From positions 7,434,501-7,498,500 of the forward strand of contig CM072879.1 in assembly GCA_036937835.1 (NCBI GenBank): 64,000 nucleotides of DNA, given 5' to 3'. The DNA comes from Pampus argenteus (taxonomy: Eukaryota > Chordata > Actinopteri > Scombriformes > Stromateidae). Below are positions 26,667-39,900 of the stretch, piece by piece. The position numbers and the translations under genes are program-made. The notes beneath the pieces were generated by a model. It saw only the letters and a list, made by a program, of their open reading frames with translations, was not told where the DNA came from and searched no databases. The first letter of the stretch is position 1, and every line of letters starts with the position of its first letter.

Positions 26667-26716
26667 GCCAAAACACATTGGCTGTGTAGCTGTGTACACA
26701 GCCAATGTGTTTTGGC
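26667..26716. repeat. Perfect 22-bp inverted repeat, 6-base loop
   Basis: Arms 26667-26688 and 26695-26716 are exact reverse complements over 22 bases, with loop GCTGTG. The arm starts GCCAAAACACATTGG. It lies in the nhsl3-sync intergenic region. Confidence 0.9.
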
Positions 26717-27337
26717 CAGCAATTCATATACTTATGAAGATACACAAACAGACTCACACAATTCACTTTTGGGACAGAAAAGCCAGATACCAGAGAAATT
26801 CTGATCAAGAACAAACTATTTTTTAACTTTTACTTTAACCAGTCTTCCATTGTTTTATTTTTATTTTTTTTGGATTGTAAAATTGCCATTTTAGCAACCC
26901 TGACAATTGGACCTTTGGTGGTTGGCAAGCTTTGCAAAATCCATATCCATACTCAATATAACATTCACCGCATTACAAGTTTCTATTCATGTCTTTTTGG
27001 TTTGAGAAATTAAATAACAATTATGTGCAGCATAATGATAGATAGCAAATCCAGTTTTACCTGCTGTAAATTAAAATTATACATCCCATTATCAACTTTG
27101 TGATGATCAGAGTGAACTGCTCCTTTAAAAACATAACATGAAATATTTTTGCAGCAGGAATTCCTGAGAGGGTGTGGTTGCTGCTGGGTTGTTTGGGACT
27201 GACAAAAACAGGCCACAGCTTTCCATCTATCCAACCATCACTTTTTCTTTCTTTCTTTGTCTCTTCCCTCCCTCCATTTTCAGAAGAACTCTGTGTCTGT
27301 TTTCACTCTCTCCACGGGGTCGTTTAAATGAGGCAAT

Positions 27338-27345
27338 GACGTCAC
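27338..27345. promoter_or_regulatory. Consensus CRE octamer
   Basis: TGACGTCA, followed by CGG, within a locally less A/T-rich patch upstream of both divergent genes nhsl3 and sync. Motif only. Confidence 0.35.
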
Positions 27346-28039
27346 GGACAGGAAACCCCATGTGACCCCTTGTCGAATCTTTATCAAAATAACAGGATTG
27401 GCACTTGCACAGCATCTAATTAAGAGTGCCGTAAACAGAGACTGAACACAGCTTTTCTCTGTAGTGATTCTCTCTAGTCAAACTATTTCTGAAAACAACA
27501 GGGATTACGAAAAAAAATAAATTTGTGCAGTCTGATGGCTACACAGCTTTTGGGAGTGTGCAAGAACATATTTGTTATCTTATAAAAAGGTCCTAAAACC
27601 TATTTTATTGCAAGTATCCATCGCAGTATTTTCAATAGCACCTCAAACTAACATATACACCACACCATTAAATGTAATAAAACAGCAAATTGCAGCTCCT
27701 TTAAAGGATGCAAACAAGAACACTGAAGCACTTGGACACATACTGTACGCGCTCACCAGCCAATGACTCATAGCAGTCGCAACACTGGCTTTACATGTAC
27801 TGTAAGCTTTATATGTTTGGGTTTAGAGGTGAGCTTCAAGTGAACAGACTCTCCTCTTGGAGCCTCATGATGCATGTTTGTTCTAAAAGGGGCACCAGCA
27901 AGAGCTGAGTGAGCCTCTGCTGGACAAAGATGAGTAAGACTAGAGGAACATAACATCTTATACTGACTGTGGTAGAAAATATAAAAATGGGAATGTCATT
28001 ATTGCAGCCATCTGGTTATAAACCAAAATACGAGAAATA

Positions 28040-28345
28040 TTGAAATTTGGCCTGATGATGGCACTAGATTGGGAGTCAGGAGATCAATCCAGAGGGGGAG
28101 CATGAATGCCTGTACCAAATTATAAGTAGTTGTCAACCTTATGTTGGCAGTAGAAGAAACGTTTGAGGATCAGTAGGTTGAAGGCCTGTACACATCTAGT
28201 AGATGCTGACATACAGTATTTAATAAGATAAGTCAGGTTTTGATCTGCTGGTGACACTGGGATCATCACAGGGAATTCATCCTCTGGATATCTGAACCAA
28301 ATTTCATGGCAATTCAATTCAGATTTCTTTCTTGAAGCAAGTGGA
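28040..28345. repeat. Interspersed repeat copy
   Basis: It contains GATGGCACTAGATTGGGAG, GAGCATGAATGCCTGTACC, TTCATCCTCTGGATATCTG and CCAAATTTCATGGCAATTC. These phrases recall a fish repeat unit with 'catcctctgggnaccatgaatgt'. Rearranged relative to the usual order, so possibly two partial units. Confidence 0.5.
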
Positions 28346-31300
28346 ATGATGTCACCTGGTTGGCAGGTGAGAAATAATCATGAGAAATAAGATTTCAAAA
28401 CCTCTTATCAGATAAATGACTTTGTTGAGAGGAATGACATGTCACAGCACGTTTGTACATGCTGCCTGTTCAACACATACTGTATACCACACAAACAAAG
28501 ACCAAAACACTGATGTAAAGCAGGCAGCTATACAAATATAAAATGACCATTCATCAAACGTTTTACAGATTTACATATCTACTTTGAATACTGTATATCC
28601 TCCATGTTCTTGTTGTTGACTCTTCTCCCACTCACGACTGAACCTGTGTGATCTCATCTCTTCATATCAACAGTTTTCGGTGATGTGGGAACTGGTTGTG
28701 TAAAGGTGATACACAATAGGTGATTATAAGAGGTCCTGTTCCAACACTTCAAATTATCCAAACATCCAAAACACTTTGTGTTGAAGTGTTAAAATCCCCT
28801 ACAAAGACTACAATTTATTTTAAAAGAGAATTTAAGGGTTCTGGGTGAGAAAAGAAAGCTAATCAATGTACTAATGAAACAAGCTGTAACTGCTCTGTGT
28901 CTTTTTAAGTGTAAACGGGTCCATCATCTTTAAATAGGGAAAAAAAGGGTAATACACAACAGTGGAAAAACACATACTGAAGGAGGACACGGGGCCCCGA
29001 CTTCATTTTATTAAGTGATCCCTTAAGACCAGAAAAGCCAACTGGTACAAACACTGGGTGGCTGGTGACAGTAAGAAGATGGCAACTGACAATAATGTAG
29101 AGGCACTCTCTGTAAAATAAACACCAGATAAGGTCACCGTCATTAAAACACACTTAGCCGTAGTGAGACAGACGGCAGAGAACGAGGACCAAAGCGGGAG
29201 AAAAGAAGTTTAGAGTTTAGAAAAGAGTGCAATAAATAAGTAATGATCAGCTGGCAGGTGCTAATATGATGCCTTGTCATCTGTCTTCACTAGCATTTCC
29301 ACATAATCTGCATCCTAAGAACACTGTTATTTTGTTGTTATATGTACTTGGTTTTTAAACATGTATGTATTTCACAAATAAACGCAAATAAATATTTTGT
29401 AATTTGTCCTGTTGTCAAAAGTTACAATTGTTGATGAAGTCGGTACAGTGTGTTTTTTAGGCGTAAGACGTGCACTATTTTATTAGGGTTATTTAGCAGC
29501 AATGTCATAACCTCCCTTGTCCTAAAGGCTGGACATTGTGAGACTACACGTATGACAAAACAGAAACTACATATAAATGAAGCTCTCAGATCAACAATTG
29601 AATCATACATTCATTGAAAATTTGAAAAAATATAAATTTCAGAAACCTGCTAACCAACGTTGGTAAACGGCGGTTTGCTCATACATATTATCTTTGTATT
29701 ATAACACAAAATAATTGAGTTCAGCTTTCTCTGGATAGTGATTTATTACTGCTTACTGCAAGAATAGGGGGACACACTGACAGCATGTTCTGGTGAATCT
29801 GGACAGCATTGTAGATTGGAGCAGACAGTAACAGCACGGTCCAAATGAATGTCGAGCATATGGCCTAACTCAGTGGGACATGCAGGCCTCAACCACAACG
29901 CCCCTAAAATGTTTGGCTTCCCCCTGTCTACTACACCTACGCACACACACACTGATGATTTCTCCTTCCTCTGGGAAGGAAATGATTTAATAGAAAAAGA
30001 TGATGAATTTTATGGCAGGCAAGTGAGGGAGAGTCTCAAAGTCTTTCTCCTGATCCCAGTGGCTGTATGGGTGTGCATCAGCAGCACAGCACATACGCCC
30101 TGGACATAACGTCATGTAAATTGCCGTGTCTCTCCCAAAGCCCAGACTTGCCAAAACACAAAACTTGTAGTGATCAACAAGCACGAATTCAACAAACATT
30201 ACATCTTTCTTTAAACACAAGGGATGCAATTTTGTCTTGGAAACACTGAATCAGAATCCCAAATAGCGTAGCTGTTTTATGGAGTGCAAACTACAAATAA
30301 AAGTATATTTAGTAAAAGATGTAAATACTCTGAAGTGGGCTCTGCAGTCAGTTTATGCAAGGCTAAACTCTATGCTCTATGCCTTTGTATAACAAGAAGC
30401 AGCCTTTCAATGGGACGTTTGAAAGAAAAGTGAGAGGAATGGGAAAAGTTATCCACAGCATAAAAATAAACCTTAATAAACAGATCATAATAGTGCCATA
30501 ACTGTATTACTGTTTATTTATGAGCATCACAACAGCTTTAATTCATAGAAATGACTATAAAAAAAAACAGGGTAGAGAGGTTGAAACTGTCGCCTGTGTT
30601 ACCCTTAGACAAATTAAATTAAACTGTGGGGCCCTCTAGTGGTGTCTGATTGTTATATGTTTTCCTATTTAATAATAATAATAATTATAATAATTAATAA
30701 AAGATGATGAAAGGAAGGAATGAAATATGAAAATCAAGGCAAAATGTTATATAAGAGGAAATCTATAAAATGAGTATAAATTGTAATAAATAATGTAAAA
30801 AAATAATAACGTCACTACAAAATCTTTGGAATCCAAAATACAGTGTTTCACTTTCCTTCGCTGTGATTCACAATTATCAGTCTCCCCCCTTTTATCCCCG
30901 AAGCCATTTCCCTCTCTTCGTCATCTATGACACCTACTGATGTCTTCTTCAGCTCTCTCTCATCCTCTCTGCCTTCTCCTCTGACTACAGAAGACGAGCA
31001 CCTGTCCACTGGCCTATTGTCAGGGTCAGAAGTTTAGTCGAAAGCCAATCCTCCCGTGGGAAGCAGGCAGAAAAGTGCAGGGAGCTATTTGAAGACTTCT
31101 CGATAATGACGAGGCACGGGTGGAATCCTGGAGCCACGCTCTCTTTCATTATAAACACACACACATATACACACACCATAAATCCCCAACACCCATCCAC
31201 CTCTCACCAACCATAATATTCTCCCAGCTATAACTCATCTCCTCATTCTGGTACCACAGAAGTAAAAACTATAATAGTGCAAGAAGATTACCATCGTACC

Positions 31301-31780
31301 AAGACTTTAATCAGTCAATGGATGATTAAATTTCACTTTGTAATGCAGATTCACCTTCAGATTATTCTGAATCATTTTTTAAATAAAGCAGAGTACTTCA
31401 TGGAAAAAGTTTTTCGACATTAAAATCATGAAAAACCCTCTAGAGAGGAATTTATGCAAAGTCCTATGAGTTATTCGAACAAATATAGATTTAGAAACAC
31501 TAATTATGAGCAACATATTGCAACCAGGTATTCAGTGTTATTCCTAAAGATCAATTTTGGCAAATCCTTCCTCTCTCTTGGGTTGAAACGGCCTGCTGTG
31601 GCTCTTCTTTCTCCCAGCACAGTGTTTATTAATAAACCTAAACAGATTTGAGGTAGTCATGGTCACACATAGCTGCAAACTGACAGAGAGGGAGAGGAGG
31701 CTGGGTCAACTGGCTTTACCCCCCTCCCCTCTAACTTCATGTGCACACACTGCTCCCGCTCACTCTGCTTTAGCGTTTGA

Positions 31781-31856
31781 ACCACAACTTCTCTCTAACA
31801 GATTCATCCTGTGGATATCGTACATGAGCAGAGGAAACAGGCATTTCCACTGAGAA
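31781..31856 (+). promoter_or_regulatory. sync: Possible 5' untranslated exon of sync
   Basis: A stretch of mixed-composition sequence ends at a strong donor-like GAGAA|GTAAGT (GT at 31857-31858). A plausible acceptor, TTTTTTCAAG, ends at 32962, about 70 bases before the syncoilin ATG. Together they could form a non-coding first exon and a 1.1 kb intron. The 5' limit of this exon is a guess and there is no transcript evidence. Confidence 0.25.
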
Positions 31857-33031
31857 GTAAGTTCAATTATATTTCACGTTAATATATTATGGTTTATATA
31901 TACGGTATATATGGTTAGTTATGATGCTGGTCAAATTTGAATGGAAGTGTGTGGAACTATTTTAGCAATACAAAAAAAACAAAAAACTAAAGGCCAGTCA
32001 GATGAGGCTTAAAAGTTAATAATTTTGTTTAATGAATTGTTAAGTCGAAGAAGTTTGTGTTTAGAATGGATAGCAAAAATAGGCCAGTGCTGTCTCTGGG
32101 TGGTGGAGGGTCTACAGGAATGTGCCTTGTGCCCTGTGCCTACGCCTGCCCTGCAGCAAGACAGCTGGTCACTATCATGTAGTCATGTCAGGGCTTTGGT
32201 CAGCCATGCATAGCATAACACAGACGGGACACTGGAGATACTTACATGGAAAAAAAAACAACAAAAATAACAAACAGAAGCAAAGAAAAGAATATGTATT
32301 TGTGTTATTTGATCTAGTTGTCTTGAATTTTGTAGGCTTTGGATATGAACACAGCTGCTATCAAATGAATCTCACACTTGTCTACCATATCGGTCTGATG
32401 ACAGTATTGGGTCAGTTTTGATTAACTTACTCTTGGACGAGGCTCTAGCAACTCTTGGCAAATACTTCAAAGGGTGAAATTACAGCTACGGTACATTATT
32501 CGCCAGGGGAAAGTGTGAATGCCCATCCATCGGCACACTGACATGTTATGATAATCTGTCTGCTAATGTAGTCTGTGTTCTCTCTGCTGTTGTGTTGTGT
32601 GTTTATATTAGTTGTGTTGCGGTGTTCATGGAAATGCATGAGTAGGCTTGTACGAGGTGTGTCTGACCATTGCCAAGCAGTGAGTTGGTCCCTGGAGCAT
32701 CTAGCCTTGTGGGACAGCTGTCATTATTAGCATAACCTCTGCTATACAACCCTCTTGCACCGCTCTTCATACCAACATGTGCGTCAACATAGCTTACACA
32801 GAGATCTGACCAAAATATTAACACCTACAATCCCCAACATCTACGTTAACATGTCATCACTGCAGGCCAGGCCTAGAATCTGTGACATGCAACATGACAA
32901 TTACAGACATTATGTTTTAATATGCACCACATCGACTATCTAACATATTCTGCTTTTTTCAAGAGATGTGACTTGGTTCTCAAAGAGACGTGTACATCAA
33001 AAGTGACTCCAAGAGGGTAAAGGGTAAACAA

Positions 33032-35533
33032 ATGGAGGACCTGGATGAAAGCATTTCATCTACTGGGTTTCAGCCTCTTTTCATCCAAGAAGATGAGGAT
33101 CCTGATAGAGCCCTCATGGAACAAAGAATAGAGGGAAACACAGTCCAGTCTGGACTCACCTTTGCAGGGACACAGATGAATCGATCAGCTTTAATTAAGC
33201 CATACTTACAGGAGATGGATGATATATTGAAGGGATGTGAGGAGCTCACTGGAATTCCCTTGTCAGCAAATTACACAGAAACAAGGCTGAGTGAATCAAC
33301 TCAGAATAAAGAGGGAGTTACAATGGAGAGCTTTAGAGAAACAAATATATCCCCCCATGCATATCTGTCCACAAGCTACATTGACACACACATGGATAAG
33401 GCTGGAGGAGAAGACCAACCAGGACAAGATGAGTCGCAGGGATTGGGCTCCATCGCCAACAGGTGTGGTGTTACCACAGAAGACATGCCTCTCACTTCAG
33501 CAGGGAATAAACTAAGTGACAGCATGGTGGAGTACGAGAGCCAGCTGTTGGGGATGTTGGCCATGCTGGAGGGCTGTATGGAGGAGACCGGCATGGACTT
33601 TGAGCCACAAGACTGGGTTACAGATACAAGCCAAGAATATGTACACATAAGCAAGAATCCTCATTTTTACAGAGGCACAACACTGGCGCCCATGCAACCA
33701 GCAAAGACAATGAAGTTGGAGAACCAGCCGGTTCCCGTTCAATGCTTGGTTGGTCAACATGTGGCAGAAGATAGCGTTTCCAGAGAAAGATGTTCTGTGC
33801 CATCAATGCCACTGGATGATACAGTTACAGAAAATGACCCAATGTATTGTGAAGCGATGAAGACGCAATACGTGTCTACTAGTGAAGGTACTTACAAAGA
33901 AGAAGACATAACCGCCGCTGGTGTGGATGACACTGAATTCTTCGCTGAAGACAGTAAAGTGCTAAAGATGGACACCATTGATCTAAGGTCTGGCATGAAT
34001 GAACTGGGGGCGCTTGAGGCTCAGATGGAGGAGTGCATAGAGGAGGTGCAGCGTTTAGAGAAGAGCAGGAAAGAACTGCTGTCCAAGGTGATGGAGCTAA
34101 GAGGGCATAAAGATCAAGAGAAAGCAGAGGAGAGCAATGAGGAGAAAGAAAAGACAGAGGAGCAAATTGAAAAAAAAGTGGCAGAACTGATGATTGCCCT
34201 GAAGATGGAGGAAGAAGGCAGAAGGGAGGAGAGGAAGAGGGAGATACAGAGCCTAAGGGAGGAGAGGGCAGAGGAGGAGAGGAAGTTGTGGAAGGTGAAC
34301 CTGGAGAGACAGGGGGTGCAGGAGGAGCTCAGGAAGCTGAAGAGGAGTCTGTTCGACATTGCCAGGGACTGTGCTCACAGCCAGGCAGCCCTGAACACTC
34401 AGCACCGTGAGGTGGAGCTGCTAAACAAAGAAAAGGTAAGAAACTCTCAAGAAAAATCCATCACATTTCCAAGCAAACCTCCACATAAAAAACCTTCTCT
34501 CCATCATCTTCAAGGAGAAACTGCAAGCCCTGGTGCTCCAGCTGACAGAGGAAGGCTCCCAGCTCAGGTCAGCCCATCAACAACAGCTGTTGAGCCTACA
34601 AGCTGAGCTTCATGCACAGAGCGTCAACCAGACCTCCAGCACCCAGGAGGAGATGACCCAGTGCAAGAGGAATTCCTGTGGGGACATCCAGCAGTACCTA
34701 CAGGGTGGGCTGAAAGCGCTGGAGGACAGGTGCTGTCACTGTCTAGTACTGGTATTCACACATTTAGTGGCTTTTGCAGCAAACACACATTGCACTGTCA
34801 GCAATAAAAAAAATAATATGCCATAAATAATTTGCCAGTGTTGTCTTCTCTGCAACTGGCTACAGGTTTGGAGAGAAACTTAAGTCTTTCTATCGTTCTC
34901 TTGGACAGGTATGAACCAATTTTGCTGGCGTTGCTGAAGAGGAGAGAGGCGACAGCTGGAGCACTAGTGAAAGCCAAAGAGCAGGGCCAGGAGCTGAGAT
35001 CCCAGCTGAGACCCCTGAGAGAAGAGATCGAAAGGCTGATGCTTCAGAGGGCTTGTTTGGAGGAGAAACTTAAACTAATTCACATACATAGAAGAGAGAA
35101 TGTGGGACACTACAAGGTGAGCGATGCCATGAGAGGGAAGATGACAAAAAGTCTAAGGCAGAAGCAGCAGTTGGGGGAACCTAGAGAGTAGAAAAACAAT
35201 CGTTCAACTGTACTTTGGTAAAAGGCAGGAACATTTAAATGGACTAAAGCTTTACCATTCTTACAGGAGACAGTGTACTGTCTGGAGGAAAGCAGCAGAG
35301 AGCTGAAGAATGAGTTAACAATCCAGAAGAGGAAAACCAAAGAGATAGAGGAGCTGAGAGACAGCCTTACCAAACAACTTATTCTTTACAGGTGAGATTT
35401 GTTGATTTATTTAGATCATAAACTTAAAAAAACAAACAAAAAGAAGAAAAAAACACGGTTATAATTAAAGTATTCTTCTTGCAGGGCTGCTATTGAGGAC
35501 CGTAACAAGTGCAACCACAAGGAAAAAACATGA
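33032..35533 (+). CDS. sync: Syncoilin, intermediate filament protein (5 coding exons)
   Basis: Coding exons are 33032-34435, 34515-34729, 34909-35116, 35267-35391 and 35485-35533, all with GT-AG borders and matching phases, giving about 666 residues. Syncoilin is a muscle-enriched intermediate filament protein that binds alpha-dystrobrevin and desmin at the sarcolemma and Z-line. The long N-terminal region (to about residue 315) is acidic and not filament-like; the coiled-coil rod starts near residue 320 (ELGALEAQMEECIEEV). The segment YEPILLALLKRREA in exon 3 matches a distinctive stretch recalled from mammalian syncoilin (YEPQFLRLLERKEA). The ATG at 33032 is chosen because an in-frame TGA lies at 32969 with no ATG between. 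The protein is longer than the human form (about 480), mostly at the N-terminus. Poly(A) signals AATAAA lie at 35663 and 35671. The gene lies between nhsl3 and rbbp4, as in human. Confidence 0.9.
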
Positions 35534-36124
35534 TTCTATATTCTTCCTGATTTTAAATGAAAAACTGAGTTTGATTATTTTAACAATCATGTTGTTAACA
35601 ATATGGTAATCTTTTTTATTATTTGCAATAGTGAATGCAAAATGCTCAATGAATGCACTTTAAATAAATTAATAAAACATGCTAATGTTTAAAAATGAAA
35701 ACCAACAAGCTTTGTGGATCAGTTTAAAGTATAAACTAGACCATAGCTTGTAGAAAAGGCTTTGTTATAAATAAAGGCTTGTGTTAATTTTAATTGTGCT
35801 GCTGACGAGTTCATGTCTCTGCTGAGGAACAGAGAGAGGTTGGTGTACTTATAAGGGCAGTGTGTTAGAAGAACTAAACAGTAGGACACAGATTAATGAA
35901 GTGAGAGTAAGCTTGTGGGACAGGAGAGCAGCAAGACGTTAAACCAGACCACATAAAAGAGCTGAGAACGTCTGAGTGTGATGTGATGAGATGAGTCACA
36001 CAAACCTGTTCACTAAAAAGGATCACTGACTGTTATTTAAAATTACTCAGACTTAGGATGACGCTGATCCTACTTCTAAAGTATGTACGTAACGCACTCA
36101 GAGAAATGTTGAACACCAACAATT
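35534..36124. other. Gap between convergent sync and rbbp4 genes
   Basis: This contains the sync 3' untranslated region with AATAAA at 35663-35668 and 35671-35676, followed by A/T-rich sequence with no recognisable coding content. sync (plus) and rbbp4 (minus) converge here, as they do in the human locus. Confidence 0.6.
35663..35676 (+). terminator. sync: Putative sync polyadenylation signals
   Basis: Two AATAAA hexamers (35663-35668 and 35671-35676), about 130 bases downstream of the syncoilin stop codon. Confidence 0.55.
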
Positions 36125-36137
36125 GATGAAACACATT

Positions 36138-36143
36138 TTTATT
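36138..36143 (-). terminator. rbbp4: Putative rbbp4 polyadenylation signal
   Basis: AATAAA on the minus strand, about 825 bases downstream of the rbbp4 stop codon. No other minus-strand AATAAA was noticed closer to the stop, so the 3' untranslated region probably runs from 36967 to roughly 36120. Supported by motif and position only. Confidence 0.5.
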
Positions 36144-36967
36144 AAGAATGCACTCACTGTACAATTGCAAAATACTGAACATAGAAAAAGTTAACCGCTA
36201 ATCTATATCACGACGACAACATTTAAATCATTATTGAATGACTACAGTGACGGGGAAGCACACATGGACATTTTAAAACACAGACCCACTCTGAAACTCT
36301 AATTTCATTTCGTTCAACAGCTGGTGTGAAAAATCAAGATCCAGAACAGTTAGGTGGTGACCTGACCAGGGAGGGAGAAAAAAAAAAAAAAAAAAGAAAA
36401 GATGATGAACACTATCAAATTATCTCTATATTGTGCATCATGCCAAAAAGATGGGCTGCATCTTACTTCTAAATGTGTTCTTTGCATGACTTTGCCATGT
36501 GTGAAGGGTTTCATTTGTTCATACTGTTTTAACAGGAACATCCTGGGAGTAGCACGTATTTCTGGGTTGTCAATATGATCACCACCTGAGGTTCTAGATC
36601 TGTTTATGCATTATTAAAAACAGCTTAGACTAAAACATTTTCATCAAGTGTACATGGGAGAGCCAATTTGATTACAAAAATACATATTTTACTGTATATG
36701 CAGTATGAAAAACGTGGGTAGGATGTAATAAATTACTCAAAAGGAAAGTTCTTAACGTCGCTCCTGACATTGAGTATTTTAAATGGGACCAGGGCGTTAT
36801 ATGATTACGCTCCTCTTTCTGGTATTTACGGTGATTTGTGGTGTTCAGTGTCGCACCAATAAAGTAGAGCAGGATGGACAGGAGTAGCTGCGTGAAACTA
36901 CTGGAGGTGGCTCTTTTGCAGTATTTGATGAGGTTATAGATTAACACACAAAGAGCAGGCAGAGGTT

Positions 36968-39900
36968 TTACACTGTGGCTTCAGGGTCTGTCGAACCCTC
37001 AGGATCTTCATCATTGTAGATGTTCTCGGCCTAAAAAGAACCAATGCGTCAGTCACATAGCCACATACGGAGACACATTAACAAGTGAGTGAGATCTTTT
37101 ACAGGAAATACAGTTGTGTTAATAGTAGAAAAAAGTATTAACAGTGAAAAAAGTTAACTCACAACTAGTTAGTACACTTACCATTTCCATCATTTCTCTC
37201 TTCGGCCTCCTCAGTTTGTTCTGACTGACACACTCCAAATGCATCAAAATCTAGCATGGCAGATTTTTACTTCGTAGCCAGTAGATGAAATGCCCCATGC
37301 AAATTTATTGCTGCCTGTCATAAGAGCCATGGGATCCTTAGAGCTGAATCACCTGCTGTCTGTGACCTTAACGTACTCTTGTTAAACAGCTAATTATTTT
37401 ATATATCGTTTCACTGTTTCCGGCCCTGATGAAGATCCTGTGAGGTCCAAACCGGTCAGTGTTTAGGGTTTTAATGCAACATCTCTGTTGTTGTTTGTCG
37501 TTTTCCTTCATTTACATGTTTTTCCATCTTCAAGAGCACCTTAAAGTTTCCCTTACTTTTTCTTAATCTGTGTAAGCACTTGGGGACACTGAGGGAAGAT
37601 AAAGTGGTGTAAATCATCTCACCATTTGCCAGACTTGCATGATGTTGTCTTCAGACACTGAGCAGATGACCCAGGGCTCGTTGGGGTTCCAAGAGAAATC
37701 AGAGATCTTGGCTGTGTGGCCTCCGTGGATGAACTAAGACGAAAGGAAGAAACCATGTTCACTATTATGATTCACTAAGATTATCACAAAATTCAGTTAC
37801 ATACAGACTAAGACTCACCAGAAGCTCAGGCGGGCCATCCTCTGTGTCTTCTGGGGACTGCTCCTCTCCGATTTTACTACAAAAAGAGAAGAAGAGTTAA
37901 ACCTGGTGCCAAACAACATGTCAAAACAACTATAGTGTATTGTTGTACGTTTTTTTAAACTTAAGTGTATCAGGGTTTTTTTAGTTTGTTTTTTTACCTG
38001 AGGTCCCAAACATTGAGGCGACGGTCTGTTCCACTGGATGCCAGTATGGTCTCATTATGAGGAGACCACTGAACCTGAAACAGCCAATGAGAGAAGGCAT
38101 ATTACACAATTACAGTTTATTATTGCATTATTGTAATTTCATATGTTTTATTGCCTTCCAGTTGATTATACGGGATTAAACACATTATATACAGACATAC
38201 TATTCGCTCCCTTTTTAAAGTCAAGTGTGATAAATATCTTACCTGGAAGATCTCATCCTTGTGTGACTCGAAGGAATGCAGCTTCAATTTCAAGTTCCTC
38301 AAGTCCCAAAGAGCCACAGTCTGTAAGCAGAAGAGAAATATTACACTTAGCTGCTAAATTTTCTTTGTCTCTGAGATACAAAACGGTAACAATATTATAA
38401 GTATTCAATTTATGGAAGAGTTCCATAATGCATTAGATACCAATTAGTCAAACGGCACTTTGTAAACGAAATGTCATGTTACATTACCTTGTCTGCTGAG
38501 CCGGTGGCCAGGATGAACTCGCTGTAAGGGTTAAATGACAGACAGTTGACCTCGGCTGTGTGGGCGTCTACTGCATGGCTGGGTTTGGAGGTGTTATTTG
38601 AACGAGTGTCCCAACTGGGGTTTAAAAAAAAAACAAAACAGAATAACAATTATTAATTTACATAATTTAAACAATGACAGATACAGGTCAACAGTGCACA
38701 AATCCAATGTACATAAAACAATAAATCAAACTTTTCAAATGTTACATTTCATCCCTATATCAAATCTGACTTATCAAGCTTCTTACATCATGAGATTCTG
38801 GTCATCTGCTACAGATCCAAACAGCGACTCGTGGAGCAAGTGCCAGGACACATCTTCCACCACAGCAGTGTGACCAGTGAAGATAGTCTTCGCATCGACT
38901 ATCTTCCCCTCCTTTGGCACTGCACTGATGTCCCACAGACAGATCGTCTACAGATGGAAGGGAAAATAAAAGATTTGAAAATAATAATTTAAAAAAAACA
39001 TCTATATTCTAAATTACAGGAATGAATGTGCACTACTAAAATTATTAAAAATCTTAAAATATGAAATGCAATATGCAAACGCATATTTTTCTAAAATAAA
39101 ATTTCAGTCGTCTCTTACATGGTCATCTGAAGCACTGAGCAGGGAGCCAGACTGATTTGGATTCCAGGAGAGACCATATCCTTCTTTCTGATGGCCTCTG
39201 AGACGCAGATCAGGGTGACACTCTCCAGACGGATCTGTGGATCATAAAATAAGTGCATATTGTCCATTTCTTTTCACAATGTAAATGAAAAGTAGATACA
39301 GTTAGTAATGAGGGTGTATTAGACCAAACACTTATTAGTAGGTCTACTGTGCATATCAACATAAGCTACTACTTTCAAGATAAGTATTCCACAAAGGTGC
39401 ACCTTCAGCAGTGCGTTGTGATGTATGTACCTGGCTTTGAGGGGTGCTTAGTGTAATCAAACACCAGCACGTCTGAGGTGGGAGTCTTGGTGGCGATGAT
39501 ACAGGGGTTCTGAGGCATATATCGGGCACGGTTCACCTCGCCTTCGTGGTTAATTTTGATCTCTATCTCAATCTTTCCTGTCACAGAGCCGAAGCCTCCA
39601 AACTCTGCAGGAGAATACAAGGAAATGCATGTGTAGTTTAGAGATGCAACATGGAGACAATACATATCTTCCTGGCTTATGACAACTGATTTAAAGATAG
39701 TTTGGAAAAATGTGATTGTACACGTATCCAACCTCCTTTTTCGCTGTCATAATGTGAGGCATCAAGCTGGGCATCATCATTAGGCAGCTGGACACTGGCA
39801 ATGACCAGGTGATTCTGCTCATCAGATGTGTGAGTGCCCAAAACCAGCCGGTGGACACTATAATCCTTCCCCTCAGGCCTAGGAAGGAACAAAGAAAAAA

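Larger units (their letters stand above)
21222..31780. other. Intergenic region between nhsl3 and sync
   Basis: The right part of an upstream regulatory region for the divergent nhsl3 and sync genes. No coding exon was recognised on either strand. It holds (GA)n at 21280, (TG)n arrays at 21666, 24183 and 24899, a TAA array at 23272, a perfect 22-bp-stem hairpin at 26667-26716, a full CRE octamer at 27338-27345, and a likely interspersed repeat copy around 28040-28345. Tracts of A/T-rich sequence dominate 29.2-31.5 kb. Confidence 0.5.

Noticed and set aside
32990..33031. Upstream in-frame extension of syncoilin beginning at a GTG
   Set aside because: GTG is not a usual start in vertebrates, and the first ATG in frame is at 33032.
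34436..34606. Continuation of the syncoilin first frame past exon 1
   Set aside because: Homology and the GTAAGA donor show that coding moves to exon 2 at 34515 in another frame; the extension is intron.
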